A stretch of 64,000 bases of DNA from the NCBI GenBank assembly GCA_015039465.1, contig MU130548.1, forward strand, positions 64,294 through 128,293, written 5' to 3'. Of the stretch, positions 24,066-36,004 are shown in pieces (within the stretch, counting starts at the first letter, position 1; every line of letters starts with the position of its first letter). The notes under the pieces are model-generated. The model did not search any database and was not told the origin of the DNA. It saw nothing but the letters and a program-made list of their open reading frames with translations. The position numbers and the translations under genes were made by a program. Source of the DNA: Phlegmacium glaucopus. Lineage: Eukaryota > Basidiomycota > Agaricomycetes > Agaricales > Cortinariaceae.

Positions 24066-24240
24066 CTAGCCCATGCGCATTCAAGAATAGTTGTTAACAC
24101 TCTCAAGGTCGCTGTGGGCTGAAATCTCTGTGACCGTCGAGGGAGGAGGCGCTTTCGAGCGTTAATTGAGCGTTAATGGTATATATATATGTGACCTAAC
24201 GCGATGTCACTTGAGATTTATGTCAGCACAGCCACTGTAG
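24066..24240 (-). pseudogene. Truncated duplicate of the ORC1 5' end and promoter
   Basis: This stretch aligns with 16338-16540, that is, the first ~40 ORC1 codons plus its promoter, in the same orientation. Shared blocks include CTAGCCCA[C/T]GC[A/G]CATTCAAG, GTCGCTGTGGGCTGAAATC, TCTGTGACCGTCGAG, ACGCGATGTCAC and CAGCACAGCCACTGTA. Deletions remove the ATG and shift the frame, so it cannot encode protein. It ends 13 bp before the start codon of the DEAD-box helicase gene and may now serve as that gene's promoter. Confidence 0.85.
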
Positions 24241-24253
24241 ATAATATTCTCCA

Positions 24254-26785
24254 ATGAACACCAATGCTGGCGTCCAGTCCGTCCAGCCTCTAAAAGTCAG
24301 TAACCGCTAACTTAGGCCTCATACAAATCTTACTTCGGATTTCATAGCAAAAGGCAAAGACTAAGGCTAAGCAGAGATATCTGAAGAAAAAGAAGGAAAA
24401 AAGGAAACATAAACTCAATGTGTCTCGTGCCAGTGGAAACGACCCGACGGACAATCATGTTGATATCGTGCCCGACGCAAGCCAACTTGAAGAAGAAGAC
24501 GTAGCGATCAGTAGTAGGACATCGGAATCCATTAAACAACCCAAAAAACGTCTAGGAACTCAACATAGCCCACAGGCTGAAGATGTAGAGATGGAACAGC
24601 CAGAGCTGAAAGAGGCTGAGGAGTCTCCTGCAGAAGCTGCTCCAACCCTGCCGTTCTTCCCTCTGCCAACATTGCCCGACGCTCCATCAAAATCTGTTCT
24701 TGCACTCCAAGGCTTAGACCAGGCTTTAGTAGATGCCGAATTCGTTCTTCCGTCAAGAGTTTTACCCATACCTTCTGGCAAGGACGATGGGGGAACTAGA
24801 CTCAGCGACCGGACCCGAACGCGTTTAAAAGATATTGGAATTACTGAGCTCTTTGCTGGTCAGTCGGTCAAATATTATGGAATATATATTAAACTTTTGA
24901 TCAGTGCAAACCAGCCTGTTGCCCTTTCTATTGCCCTCTCAACCATCTTCTCGAGCGCTGTACTTGCCCTACGATCCTCCGCGTGACGTTTGCGTGTCAG
25001 CTCCAACGGGAAGTGGTAAAACACTTGCTTATGTGCTACCAATTATTGAGGTAATATTTTCAAATTTGTTTGAAAGTAAATATATCTGAATTCCCCGAAG
25101 ACCCTTTCGTTGCGAGTTATAACCCGATTGCGCGCTTTGATTGTGTTGCCGACACGCGATCTTGTCACTCAAGTGAGAGAAACCATCGAGATTCTTAGTA
25201 AAGGAACCGGTCTTAAGGTATGTATTTTTGCCCACACCTGTTACCTTTTACTTACTTCCGCTCTGTCAGATTGGTGCAGTAACTGGGCAACATTCCTTTC
25301 AGCACGAACAGTCCCAAATTATCGGCGAAAAGACAAGAGCGTAGGTTAGCCTTATTGAATATTTTCGATGATTCTATTTCAACTTTTCCCACCTAGGCTT
25401 CAAGGGGGATCCAGCAAAGTCGACATTTTGATCTGTACACCTGGAAGATTGATGGATCATATCAATGGAACCCCAAACTTTTCCCTGCAGCACCTTCGAT
25501 ATTTGGTACGTCCATGTTTGACTGTCATCAAAAATATCCTTACGACTTGTGCCGCAGGTGATAGATGAAGCAGATCGTCTGCTAGCGCAGTCATTTCACA
25601 ATTGGCTGGCTCAAGTCTTGGCTGCAACCCGCTTGTGCGGTATCACAGCAACAGAAAATTCTCATTCACTATCCTTTAAAGATGACGACGATAACTTGGA
25701 CCCAAAACCTTTGAGTGACCTTATGCCAGATGGCATTGCACCAACATTCACATCATGCTTACCTTTCCCTGTCGTACCCGTTGCACACATAGACCATAAA
25801 ACGGCATCTTGTCAGAAGCTTTTATTCTCTGCAACTCTTACGCGCGACCCTAGCAAGATCGCGGCTCTAGATTTGCGAGACCCAAAGTATTTTATCGTTC
25901 AAGGCAGCGATAAAGGTGGTTCAGAAACAGACATTTTGGATGTTGTGATGGAGAAATTCTCAATGCCTTCAACACTGATAGTGCGTCTTCCCTTGTCATG
26001 TGATGTGTTAAACTAATTTTATGCTTATGTTCAGGAGCGAATGATTATCTCCTCCTCGTTGCAGAAACCACTGATATTTTTTCATCTCGTGCATTCTCAT
26101 CAAGTCAATAATGCTCTTGTGTTTACCAAATCTGCAGAATCAACTACAAGACTTGTTCGCCTCTTCGAAATGTTTGAATCAGCACGAGCTGGCAACCTTG
26201 GTGTAAATCCTCTGGTCGTCCGTGCTTATTCTAGTGATCTACCCGCAAACGAACGTAAAATCATCCTCGAACAATTCAAAAACCAGAAAGTCCATGTGTA
26301 AGTGTAAAAACATTCTTTCAAGCCAAAAAATCTTCTGATACATTATTACACACACCAGACTTGTCTGCTCCGACCTCATTTCACGCGGAATCGATATTAG
26401 CCATGTTTCAAATGTCGTCAGTTATGATGTACCTGTGGATATGCGTAAGTACGTTCATCGTGTTGGACGTACGGCGCGTGCTGGGAAGACCGGAGAAGCC
26501 TGGACGTTGGTTGAGGAGCAGGAGGTTTTTTTTTCCATTCATTCCCATCCTCAACAGTTCGCCTTAATGCTTTGAATACAGGCACGCTATTTCAAGCAAA
26601 TGTTGAAGGAGGCGGGTCATCTTGAAAAAGTTAAGAGGTTGAGGATTAGCGACGAAGACCTCGCGCCTTTGACACCACATTACGAGGTAAGAAACCCCAA
26701 CATTGTGAATATGACTGTTAGTGACATTTAGACCCAGGTTGCTCTCAACAAGTTGAAGGAGTTCTACACAAGGCAGCAGACATAA
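24254..26785 (+). CDS. DBP6: DEAD-box RNA helicase, Dbp6/DDX51-like
   Basis: The gene encodes an RNA helicase of the Dbp6/DDX51 group, which acts in the nucleolus in early 60S ribosome assembly. Motifs appear in order: SAPTGSGKT (I), LIVLPTRDL (Ia), TPGRLMDH (Ib), VIDEADRLL (II, DEAD), [10 protein letters not shown] (III), ALVFTKS (IV), [14 protein letters not shown] (V) and [18 protein letters not shown] (VI). [16 protein letters not shown] matches the Dbp6-specific extension of motif II. The acidic and Lys-rich N-terminus ([10 protein letters not shown]) fits a nucleolar protein. The start is inferred: ATG 24254 begins a 14-codon exon (24254-24295) spliced to 24348, which avoids an in-frame stop at 24345. 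The stop is 26783-26785. At least eight introns are needed. The symbol is given by family resemblance. Confidence 0.87.
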
Positions 26786-26909
26786 AGCTTCAAGTTTGAC
26801 AGTATATCAATGGTATTGGTTCAGAATAATTATCATTAACAACATAATACGGATACCTAAGTCATGATTACCCTAAGAGTCCTCGCACGTATCTGAGCAG
26901 ATCCTTGCC

Positions 26910-28617
26910 CTAGTCACCCATATCAGAAGGTGACAAGCAACGACGATGTTTGAAGTTGGGACTTACCCCTCGACTTTTCACGCCAGCTACCATGGCTTTC
27001 ACATCGTCAACATCCGTTGGAGTTTGCTCATCTACCTTTTCGGGAGGAGACTGTCCTTGTGAAAGGAAGTTATATTCAATCCTCTGCCTCTGAGCCATGC
27101 CATAGCGTAGCACAACAGTCAAGATTGCTCTCCATCCTTCTAATGCCCCCGGAACACCATTTTTCCCATTGAGATGGGATAAAGAGGAATTAGACATGTG
27201 GCCAATCGACCCTGCTTGCTTGCTTACTATATCCGCCGTTTGTGGAACGGGCAACGAAGGTACGAATGTGGAACGAACCACATATGGACAATACGATCGA
27301 TGTTCCTTCAGAAGGTCGAAGGACCGTTGAGGCAAGGGTTTTTTCGGCCGGGCAGGGGTTTCGATGCCATTTGTTTGAGTTGCATGGTCACCATCGGTAG
27401 TTTCAGTAGGGGTTCGTGTAGTAAAAGCCCAAAGGCCAATACGTCTTTGACATAGTTCGCAGTGTAGAAGGGCACTGTCAGGTTTTGTTGAAAGATTGGA
27501 GGGTATGCAAAATGTTGGGTGTCGATCTAGTTTGGGAGGTGCTTGTGGTAGGGAGACGGAAGAAGCTCGAGATAATGAAGGAGTCTGAGGCGGGGATGGG
27601 CCTGCAGAGTTAGCATAAGTAGTGGATGTCCTCCGAAGAAGCTCCGGGGCATTGGAAGGAACCAAAGCCCAGCCAAACAGAGACGCAAGAGTTGCATTTT
27701 GGGAAGATTGCTGGGTTGGAACAGCGTCTGGTTGCTCATCTTCCACCATCGACGAAGTCTCTGAGTTGGATGATATATACAACAAAACTGCAGAACAAAG
27801 GGTATTGACTTGTGATTGGGTCTGCATAAAGTCTCATCATCAAGTCGGGTGTCAGGCATATACAGTGACTTACGAGTGGGTGTTTTATAGACACGTTTTT
27901 TATGACGGCGTCCAGAATAAGCGCATTAGAGGTAATTGCTCTAATCGTAGCTGCAGGTGATTGCAGGGAGATACAGTATACAGAGTCTGTAAATGGTGGA
28001 TGTATTTGACGAGGGTGTTGAAAGTACAAGAATGCGGACTTACCGTCGCATTGACGTGTTCTCCAAGGACAGCCGAGTTTGTGAGATTCCACCAAGGAGA
28101 CACGTTGCTTTTCAATCAAGGCATTCGCTTTGGAAGATTGGGAATCAGCTCATGCCACATTTTGTAGCCTACCTTCCTTACCGGCATCTCTGTTCAAGCC
28201 TTCGCGACCCACTACCACCCAAGATGCGTTGCAAAGCCCACAAACTAGACGATCTTTCCCATCATTGATCCAACCACATTTCGAAGCTGCCACAGCATCA
28301 ATCGAGGAAGGCTTATTGGCATAGGTTGTAAGTTTATAGGTAGCCAGACGCGACAAGAACGATGGGAGTGACGACGGTCGGTACTCCGCTGTTGCAGGGA
28401 GCGGAGGTGCTGGAGAGTTATGGGTATGAGCGGGAAACTTGAAAGAGAAAGTAGTTTTTGTTTTGGACGCAGCTCGCGTCAAGATTGCAGTGAGATGAGG
28501 TGTACTTTTAACTGCAATCGGTCTCTTGATAGGATGACTTGTGGAACATGAGTGAGCGCCGCTGAATGGGTGGTACAACTCACGAGGTTGATAAGGTTTC
28601 TTTAGATTTGATGCCAT
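26910..28617 (-). CDS. C3HC / Rsm1-type zinc-finger protein (NIPA-like)
   Basis: The spliced product starts MASNLKKPYQPRELY at 28617. The first zinc-binding block reads AASKCGWINDGKDRLVCGLC, with the second half HKLGCPWRTRQCD across an intron. That is the C3HC (BIR-like) finger shared by human NIPA/ZC3HC1 and fission yeast Rsm1. A second block, LLHCELCQRRIGLWAF, with LLKEHRSYCPYV further on, matches the Rsm1 C-terminal zinc domain. The middle is Ser/Pro-rich and the C-terminus reads RRCLSPSDMGD. Relatives act at the nuclear basket, in mRNA export or as SCF adaptors. Which of these applies here cannot be told. The preceding TTG-initiated stretch is 5' UTR. Confidence 0.82.
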
Positions 28618-28866
28618 ATTTCGCAAGCGTTGAGTAAAGAGAGCGTATTGTGTTGGGTCGTTTGGGAGATGATGGTCGGTCTATTGAATTACTCTCTTTA
28701 ACGGCATCATCCAAGACTTGGAACGCGTCTTCTAGTTTACGCTGTTCAAGGTAAGTTGATAGTACTTTTATTAGTACCTAATAGACTGACCTTTGTAGAT
28801 CTCAGTTTGTCTGCCATGGGCTTGAAAGAACTGTGACTAAACTGGTATTCCCACGATCAATACTGA

Positions 28867-31719
28867 CTACTTTGTCATTTTCAACTTCTTTTTCACGATT
28901 CCTTCCCTTCGCGCTCGATTTCTCTTCTCCAACTCCCTCATATACTCAATCTCCACCATCTTCAGAATACCAACTATCACCTTGGCAGCTGCTCTGTCAT
29001 TGCGAAGGTAAAGAGCCTTGATGAACAACTTGTACATTGGTCGGATGTGTCTTGTAAAGGATATATGAGGAGGCAAAGCCATGTCGGAAAGTCCACTAGT
29101 AACTGATTGAGGCGTATTGAAGGGTACCCCATACTTACGGCGCCACCGGTCGGGAACAGGATAACCTTGATGAACCATCTGGTCGAATATCTGTTTCACA
29201 TGAGACGCATCAAACGCGGATCTCCACCTCAACATCCCCTTGAGGATTATGTTGACAGTAGTCCTGTCGGGAACAAAACCATATTCCTTGACAAGCACAT
29301 CCTTCGTTCGTAACACATGTCGAACAAGACGGCGGTTACGTAGGTCTAAGCTGTACATCGGACCATGTAAAATAATATTGCCAATTGCCGTCTGGGTCTT
29401 CAAGTCCAAGTGAGGGAGACTGTCTCGAAACAACCTTCTAGCGAGAAATAGTCTTTTAGCTCTAATCAACAACGACACTGCATGGCGGATGGTAGGACCG
29501 TCGGTGGGAGCGAGAGATACGCCAGGCAGGATATGTCGGTAGACATCTCTTGATAACGGAACCCTTCGAAAATCCACGGCTCGAGCCAAAGATTCACGGC
29601 CACTAGGCAGTGTGGATCTGTCATTACGAGTCCGATCAACTCTTCGAGCTAATTTAGGAGAGCCAGATTGGGACAGCTTCAGAGTCAATTTGCGCCGAAT
29701 GCCATCCATTGAACGTGAAGGCGGTCCAAGTTGAAAGAGATTATACAACTTAACAGCACTTGATAACTGCCGGCGACGGACAAGTTGAAGTACCAGGCGT
29801 AGGACTAGGCGCATCGTGAAGAAATCAGGTGTCGTTCGGTGTATGGCCATGATAAGTTTGACAGCGTCAGATGAATTGTGGGTGGTGATCATGATGGAAA
29901 AGAAATATCGAAGTGGATACTTTAGGGAAGGCGGAGGAGGGACTTGAGCGTATAACTTGTTCGCGATTCGACCTAAAAGCGCAACGAAGGACCGATCTGC
30001 ATACTCATGTCTCTGCACTTGAAAGATTCGCAGGTAAGCTCCCAATAGTTCCTCGCTTTGCTCTCGGGAAAAAGTCTCGTTTTCAAGAATCGGAGCAAGA
30101 AGGCTCCACTGCTCGAAGGATGCAAGGGAAAGACCAAGCGCATGAAGGGATGATGACGAAGCCGAAATTTCCTTCTCCTTGCTGTAGAGGTAGAGGTCGT
30201 AGGCGATACTGATGTTTTGGTACGTGTAATGATGCAAAAGGGCATCCGTAACGTCGTTCTGCCATGTCGTGTCAGGCAACACATGTGCGATGGCTCCGTA
30301 CAAATCTGGCCAACTAGACTTTACGCAAGAAATATCGGCCAATATATACGCGACGATCGTGTCTATTGCCTGTGACTTCATAGCTGGGGTATTGTCCTGT
30401 CGGTAAACCCACAGAACGTGTTGTTGGCAGTAAAGAAAACAATCGTTTTTCAAGTGAACATCCTTGGACTTCGCAGCGATGCGAAGAAATGCTGAGACGT
30501 AAGCACGAACGATGTCAATCGGTTGGGGAGGTTGTTCGGCGGTATTTTTCTTCCATATCTGCCAGAGAGAGTGAGAAATACCCCGAAGATGCTCAGAAAC
30601 AGGACCAAGGTCGTGACCCGCACTGGACAATGCCTCGTTAATGGTCCCTAACACAAGGGTGGTGTGCCAATAGATGTTGTCCCGGTCAGGAGAGGTAACG
30701 GGAGACTGAGAATATAATCTGACGACGCCAAAAAACATATGTGTCGATAACAAGAGTAGATTGTTCCAACGAATTCCCATATCCAGTGTGGGAGACAGAG
30801 TCTGCCGGGCTTCTTTAACTGCCCAGCGCTGTAGAAATCCGGGGGGAAACTGAGAACTGTAACATCGAAACATAGTCGCTAGAAGAGCGGTGTTTAATCG
30901 AGAAATGCCCAGGATATGATCCGAACTAGGGGATATGGATTCTGGTGTAGTGCGAGCGATGACTTGTTTACCGATACGAGTGAACAAGAGGCTACAAATT
31001 TGTTCTTTCAATTCCAGTGAAAGTTGATGACCATGAACCGATATTAGCCTCCACAGAAGGTCGGGAAAAGGGCGAGGGGGATTTGGGTGTCGTTCTATAT
31101 AGTGGCATAAATTAAAGGCTGCGTGCTGAAGGTAATCTGTATCCTTCAATGAGAACAGGACGCGAAAATATGGCAGATGAACATCAGGGTCGTCGGTATC
31201 TAGTTTCAATATATCGTATTGTAAGCGAGCCTGAGCAAGGGATTCTCGAAGCCGATCTATTTAATAAGGAATGAGGATTTAAAAGTGTGGGCTCACAAAG
31301 CACTTACCTGAGTGAATTTTGCCACCTTTAACGCGAGAAATCCTAGCCAGGCAGGCATGCATGATCCAACAACGATCCTGAAGGGTAAGATTACGCGATT
31401 TATCCTGTGCCGCCTTCAAAACAAAGGACCGGTAATTGGTGTTCGGTGAAGGAGGCTGAAAAGATGAGGCATGCGTCCTGGACCCCGTCGTGGTTTTCCA
31501 CGGACACAAATGGTCGCCTAGAGTTGGCGTTATGTTGCTTCGTCCGTCTTTTGTACTACTTCTCCTGGACCATGCAGGATGGAGTAATGTAGCAAAGTAG
31601 CTATGGGTGGTGAGGTTTACGACGTGGCGAGAAGCAAGTCGCACATACCGACCGCTCGACGCGTTTTTGCGACCATATCCATTCAGTGTATGGAGGGTGG
31701 ATTGGAAGCATCGCCACAT
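28867..31719 (-). CDS. PPR-like protein, probably mitochondrial
   Basis: Two exons (31719-31308 and 31256-28867) encode 933 residues. The N-terminus, MWRCFQSTLHTLNGYGRKN..., is rich in Arg and Ser and lacks acidic residues, as expected for a mitochondrial presequence. The body is all-helical. One segment matches a pentatricopeptide repeat well: YGFVPDRTTVNIILKGML, followed by AFDASHVKQIFDQMVHQGY. The C-terminus is strongly basic (RNRARREGIVKKKLKMTK). Fungal PPR proteins bind mitochondrial RNAs in processing or translation. The RNA target is unknown and the number of repeats is hard to count by eye. It runs divergently from the P0 gene, 336 bp away. Confidence 0.6.
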
Positions 31720-32055
31720 TCCATCGCTTGGAGAACAAGTTGAATAAAACCTATGAAGCCGGGTTTTTGCCGACAGCTGACTTTAAACCTGAACCTTATA
31801 CAAATTTCTCACGATAGATCTATCCACACAACTGTAAATCCATTTCTTGTCGTCCTACAACTGCCTTGAAAAATCCATTGGCACTACCAGGTATGCTCAG
31901 CGATTATTTTTCGACCAGTAGATACTCAATTGTTGCAATGTAGGAGCAGAGGTCAATCGGGAGGCAATTCGTATACTTTGACAAGACTTGTACGTTCTCA
32001 TATTGCGATTGTCAATTACTATCTCATCGTTTGGTTAAGATAAACAAAATTAACA
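31720..32055. promoter_or_regulatory. Divergent promoter, PPR gene / P0 gene
   Basis: This 336-bp stretch separates two oppositely transcribed start codons. A possible 5' UTR intron of the P0 gene is suggested by CAG-GTATGC at 31891 and a TAG acceptor near 31944. No clear TATA box was found. Confidence 0.4.
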
Positions 32056-33258
32056 ATGGGTGCATCTCGTGCTGACAAGCAAATTTACTTCGAGAAGCTC
32101 AAAGAACTTCTCGCAAAATATCGTCCGTATTATCCAGATCTGTACTATTATCTTCACTGACTTTAACTCTCGCTAGCCTCCATCTTCTTGGTGAACGTCG
32201 ACAATGTTGGTTCCAACCAGATGCATCAAATTCGTGTCGCTCTCCGTGGTAAGGGAGTCGTGCTCATGGGCAAGAACACCATGGTTCGCCGTGCACTCCG
32301 AACCATTCTCTCGGAATCACCTCAATTCGAACGTCTCCTCCCTTATGTCAGAGGCAACATCGGTTTCGTATTCACCGACAAGGACTTGAAAGAAATTCGC
32401 GAGGTCATTATTGCCAACAAGGTTGCCGCCCCCGCTCGTGCTGGCGCATTTGCACCCAAGGATGTCACTGTCCCCGCTAGCAACACTGGTATGGAACCCG
32501 GAAAAACCTCTTTCTTCCAGGCTCTCGGTATCCCCACCAAGATTGCTCGTGGTACTATTGAAATTGTGTCTGATGTCAAGGTCGTCACTGCTGGTACCCG
32601 TGTCGGAACTTCCGAAGCCACCCTTCTAAACATGTTAAACATTTCGCCATTCACTTATGGTATGACTGTTGTGCAGATCTTTGACCAAGGAAATGTATTT
32701 TCGCCTGATGTTCTCGATGTTGATGAGAGCGAGCTCGTTGATCGCTTCTTGTCTGGTATCAAGACCATTGCTGCAATCTCCTTGGCCCTTAACTATCCTA
32801 CCATCGTCTCGGTCACTCACTCCCTCGTCAATGCTTACAAGAATCTCATTGCCCTTTCTTTGGCTACTGAGTACTCCTTTGATGGATCTGAGAAGGTAAG
32901 CTCTTTTCTTTTTTTGCAGAGTTACTTATGATTAGTAGTATACACACTGAAAATTCGGAGCATCTCAAGGATGCATTGTTGATACTTATTTTTTCTAAAT
33001 GACCTAACCGACGTATGAACCATAACGGACTTGCTGACTGTCACCATAGGTGAAGGAATACCTTGCCAACCCTGATGCGTTTGCTGCTGCTGCACCCGTT
33101 GCTGAAGTTGCACCCGTTGCTGCCGCTGCTGCCGAGGAGGAGAAAGTGGAAGAAAAGGAGGAAGAATCTGATGACGATATGGCAAGTGTATTTTAAATTT
33201 TATTTATTTGAAATCTTTGCTGATGGAACGTTCGTAGGGTTTCGGGTTGTTCGATTAA
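32056..33258 (+). CDS. RPP0: 60S acidic ribosomal protein P0
   Basis: P0 anchors the ribosomal stalk (P1/P2 dimers) on 28S rRNA in the GTPase centre. Four exons (32056-32122, 32177-32895, 33050-33181, 33238-33258) encode 312 residues, exactly the yeast P0 length. The sequence starts [19 protein letters not shown] and continues with the RNA-binding fold ([36 protein letters not shown]). It ends with an Ala-rich hinge and the acidic tail EESDDDMGFGLFD, the conserved P-protein C-terminus that binds elongation factors. The last intron separates ATG (Met) from GGFGLFD-coding bases and starts with GCAAGT, a GC-AG intron, because only that splice gives MGFGLFD. Confidence 0.97.
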
Positions 33259-33358
33259 ACGTAGCATTCCGGGTAGTGGTAGTAGTAACAATAGATATAT
33301 TTAGTATGCCAGAGCGATCGATTGTTTGTTCCCCATCTGGACCTTACAGTCCAACTTG

Positions 33359-33369
33359 CGTATATAAAT
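33359..33369 (+). promoter_or_regulatory. TATA box of TPS1
   Basis: CGTATATAAATCC lies about 40-48 bp before the TPS1 ATG, inside the 148-bp spacer after the P0 stop codon. Confidence 0.55.
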
Positions 33370-33406
33370 CCATATCCACAACTCTTCATCTCTCCCTTAA
33401 AAGTCA

Positions 33407-35262
33407 ATGGAGGGAGGCCATCTCATCGTCGTCTCAAATCGTCTACCCATCACAATCAACAAAGACGCCAATGGAGACTATCACTTCAAAATGTCTTCGG
33501 GTGGTCTCGTATCCGCCCTTTCTGGCTTCAAGAAATCTCTCAACTTCACCTGGATCGGATGGCCAGGGTTCTTTATCCCTCCAAAGGATCGCCCTCTCGT
33601 TGATAGGCGTCTCATGGAGGAGTACTCTTGTCAAGCAGTATACCTCGACGATGACGTAGCTGACCGCCATTATAACGGTTTCTCCAATTCAATCCTCTGG
33701 CCATTATTCCATTACCATCCAGGAGAGATGAACTTTGACGAGGAAAACTGGCTTGCATATCGCCAGGCCAACATGCAATTCGCGGAAGTCGTCTATCAAC
33801 AGGTAACACCGGGCGCCATGGTTTGGGTTCAAGATTATCACCTAATGCTCCTTCCTATGCTCCTCCGTGGCATCATCGATGGTCGGGAGAATCTAGGGTC
33901 TTTCTCGGGACAGGAACTGTCAAAGATTACAAAAGGTGTAGAGGCAGGTGGTCTGCCATCCAACCATCCTCCCATTCCCGGCGTCAAAATCGGCTTCTTC
34001 TTGCATACACCTTTTCCAAGCAGTGAGATCTATAGGTACGTCCATCTGCCACAGTCTGGCCTGTTTACTTAATCTCATGGTTATACAGAATCCTGCCAGT
34101 GCGCAGGGAGATCCTGTTAGGCATCCTCTACTGTGACTTGATCGGGTTTCATACATATGACTATGCACGTCATTTCCTGTCCTCATGTACCCGCATACTC
34201 GCTCTGCCCACCATGCCTAATGGCGTCGAATTCGAAGGCAGGTTAGCCCATGTTGGCACGTTTCCCATTGGAATTGAACCAGCGAGTTTCATCAACGTGC
34301 GTCAAGTCACTCCTTTCTCCGTTCTCCGTTGAAACTAATTTCATTTCAAACAGAATTTGCAAAAACAGTCTGTAAAAGATCGTATATCACAGCTGGAGCA
34401 ACGTTTTGGGGGCGTGAAAGTCATTGTTGGTGTTGACCGTTTGGATTATATCAAGGGTGTTCCTCAGAAACTTCACGCGTTGGAGCTTTTTCTCACACAG
34501 CATCCAGAATGGATTGGAAAGGTCTGTTACGTGAACGGAACATAAGTTACGAGGAATGTGTTGACTGACAGCACGTCGTGTCTAGGTTGTTCTTGTTCAA
34601 CTAGCTGTGCCGTCTCGGCAGGATGTTGAAGAGTACCAGAACTTGAGGGCTACAGTGAACGAATTGGTTGGCCGTATTAATGGTCGATTTGGCACGGTCG
34701 AATTCATGCCTATTCATTTCATGCACAAAAGCTTGGCTTTCGATGAGCTTTGCGCCCTTTATGCCGTTAGCGACGTTTGTCTTGTCTCAAGTACGAGAGA
34801 TGGCATGAACTTGGTATGTATAATCTGTTCCTATCTAATCGAAGATGATCAAACGTTCCTTGATTCAATTAGGTTTCTTACGAGTACATTGCCTGTCAGC
34901 AGGCCCGCCAAGGTGTAATGATCCTCTCTGAGTTTGCCGGTGCTGCGCAGAGTTTGAATGGTTCGATTGTCGTAAACCCATGGGACTCGCAACAAGTTGC
35001 AGATGCCATCCATGAGGCAGTGACGATGGACGTCTCAATACGGGCTGAAAATCACCGCAAATTGTTCAAATATGTCAACAAATACAGTGCCGCATTCTGG
35101 GGCAGCAGTTTCATCAAGGAGATGAGCAAAATTGATGTTAATGATGTGAGTAAAGAGGGACAGGCAGCGATGGAGGTTGGCGCGTTTGACGAGGCTGGAG
35201 GCGGAAGTGTCATCGTCAATGGGGCGGTACCTTTGGGGCAAGCTGCTGGCGCTGCTATGTGA
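33407..35262 (+). CDS. TPS1: alpha,alpha-trehalose-phosphate synthase (UDP-forming)
   Basis: The enzyme makes trehalose-6-phosphate from UDP-glucose and glucose-6-phosphate, the first step of trehalose synthesis in stress tolerance. Five exons (33407-34035, 34089-34296, 34354-34521, 34586-34813, 34873-35262) encode 540 residues with no phosphatase domain, as in fungal Tps1. GT20 hallmarks are all present: LIVVSNRLP, SSGGLVSAL, WIGWPG, VWVQDYHLMLLP, GFFLHTPFPSSEIYR, the IGFHTYDYARHF region, VGVDRLDYIKG, VSSTRDGMNLVSYEYIACQ and ILSEFAGAAQSL. The start ATG directly precedes the conserved LIVVSNRLP strand. The C-terminal ~50 residues (DEAGGGSVIVNGAVPLGQ) are low complexity and lie beyond the catalytic fold. 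Confidence 0.96.
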
Positions 35263-36004
35263 ATCATTAAATAAGACTATAATCGGGTTCAGCAGAGAAA
35301 TTCCCCTTTTTTGGTTTCGTTTTCAATACACGGGATAAAATTGATATTTGACACACTAGACTCGAAGATGGAATCCCATGCACTTGCTTACTTGTACACT
35401 TTAGAAATATAGAAATTTGTATGTTGAAATCGCAGAATGACAAAGATCACGCATCACGATCAATCCCTTTGTCCATTTCAGGAATAGGTTTTTCCAGAAA
35501 AGGAAAACAGGATGTTCATCGTCGCCTTGGGACCTGGAGTCATGAATGCCGCTTGTCTGTTGGATACATGTCTTAGTATTTTCAAAGGACCTTTCAATAT
35601 ATGCTGCCACAGCGGAATAATCGGACATAAGTAGTTTTTTTTCAAAGCCAGACAAGCAAGCACAGCCTTGTCATATCTTCACTATTTAGTCCGATTATAA
35701 GTTTGAACTTTAATTTGGACAACGTGTAGGCATTGCGAGGTTTCACCAAGGCTGGTATGAAAGTACGCTGGTTCATTTATTGGTTGAGGACGTCTGTAAC
35801 ACCATTCATTCTCAGGAAACTTGAAGTTGAACGTTCTTTTGAAATGCCCATCCAAAATATGACTCAATGGGTCCACGTCACGAATATCTCACGCATGGCG
35901 GCATGGGTACGTAGTACGGACTAAGGTGGATCAAAAAAGGGTGAAGAGAACCACTTCAGTTCAAACCTTGCCTATGAATTGGCGATATAAAACCGCTGAT
36001 CACC
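35263..36004. other. Intergenic after TPS1
   Basis: I see no coding exon. The only notable item is a TATA-like GATATAAAAC at 35984-35993, just before the small spliced gene that follows. Confidence 0.5.

Noticed and set aside
24420..24986. GTG start for the DEAD-box helicase
   Set aside because: The frame is open upstream and connects to an ATG exon at 24254 through a good intron; a non-ATG start is not needed.
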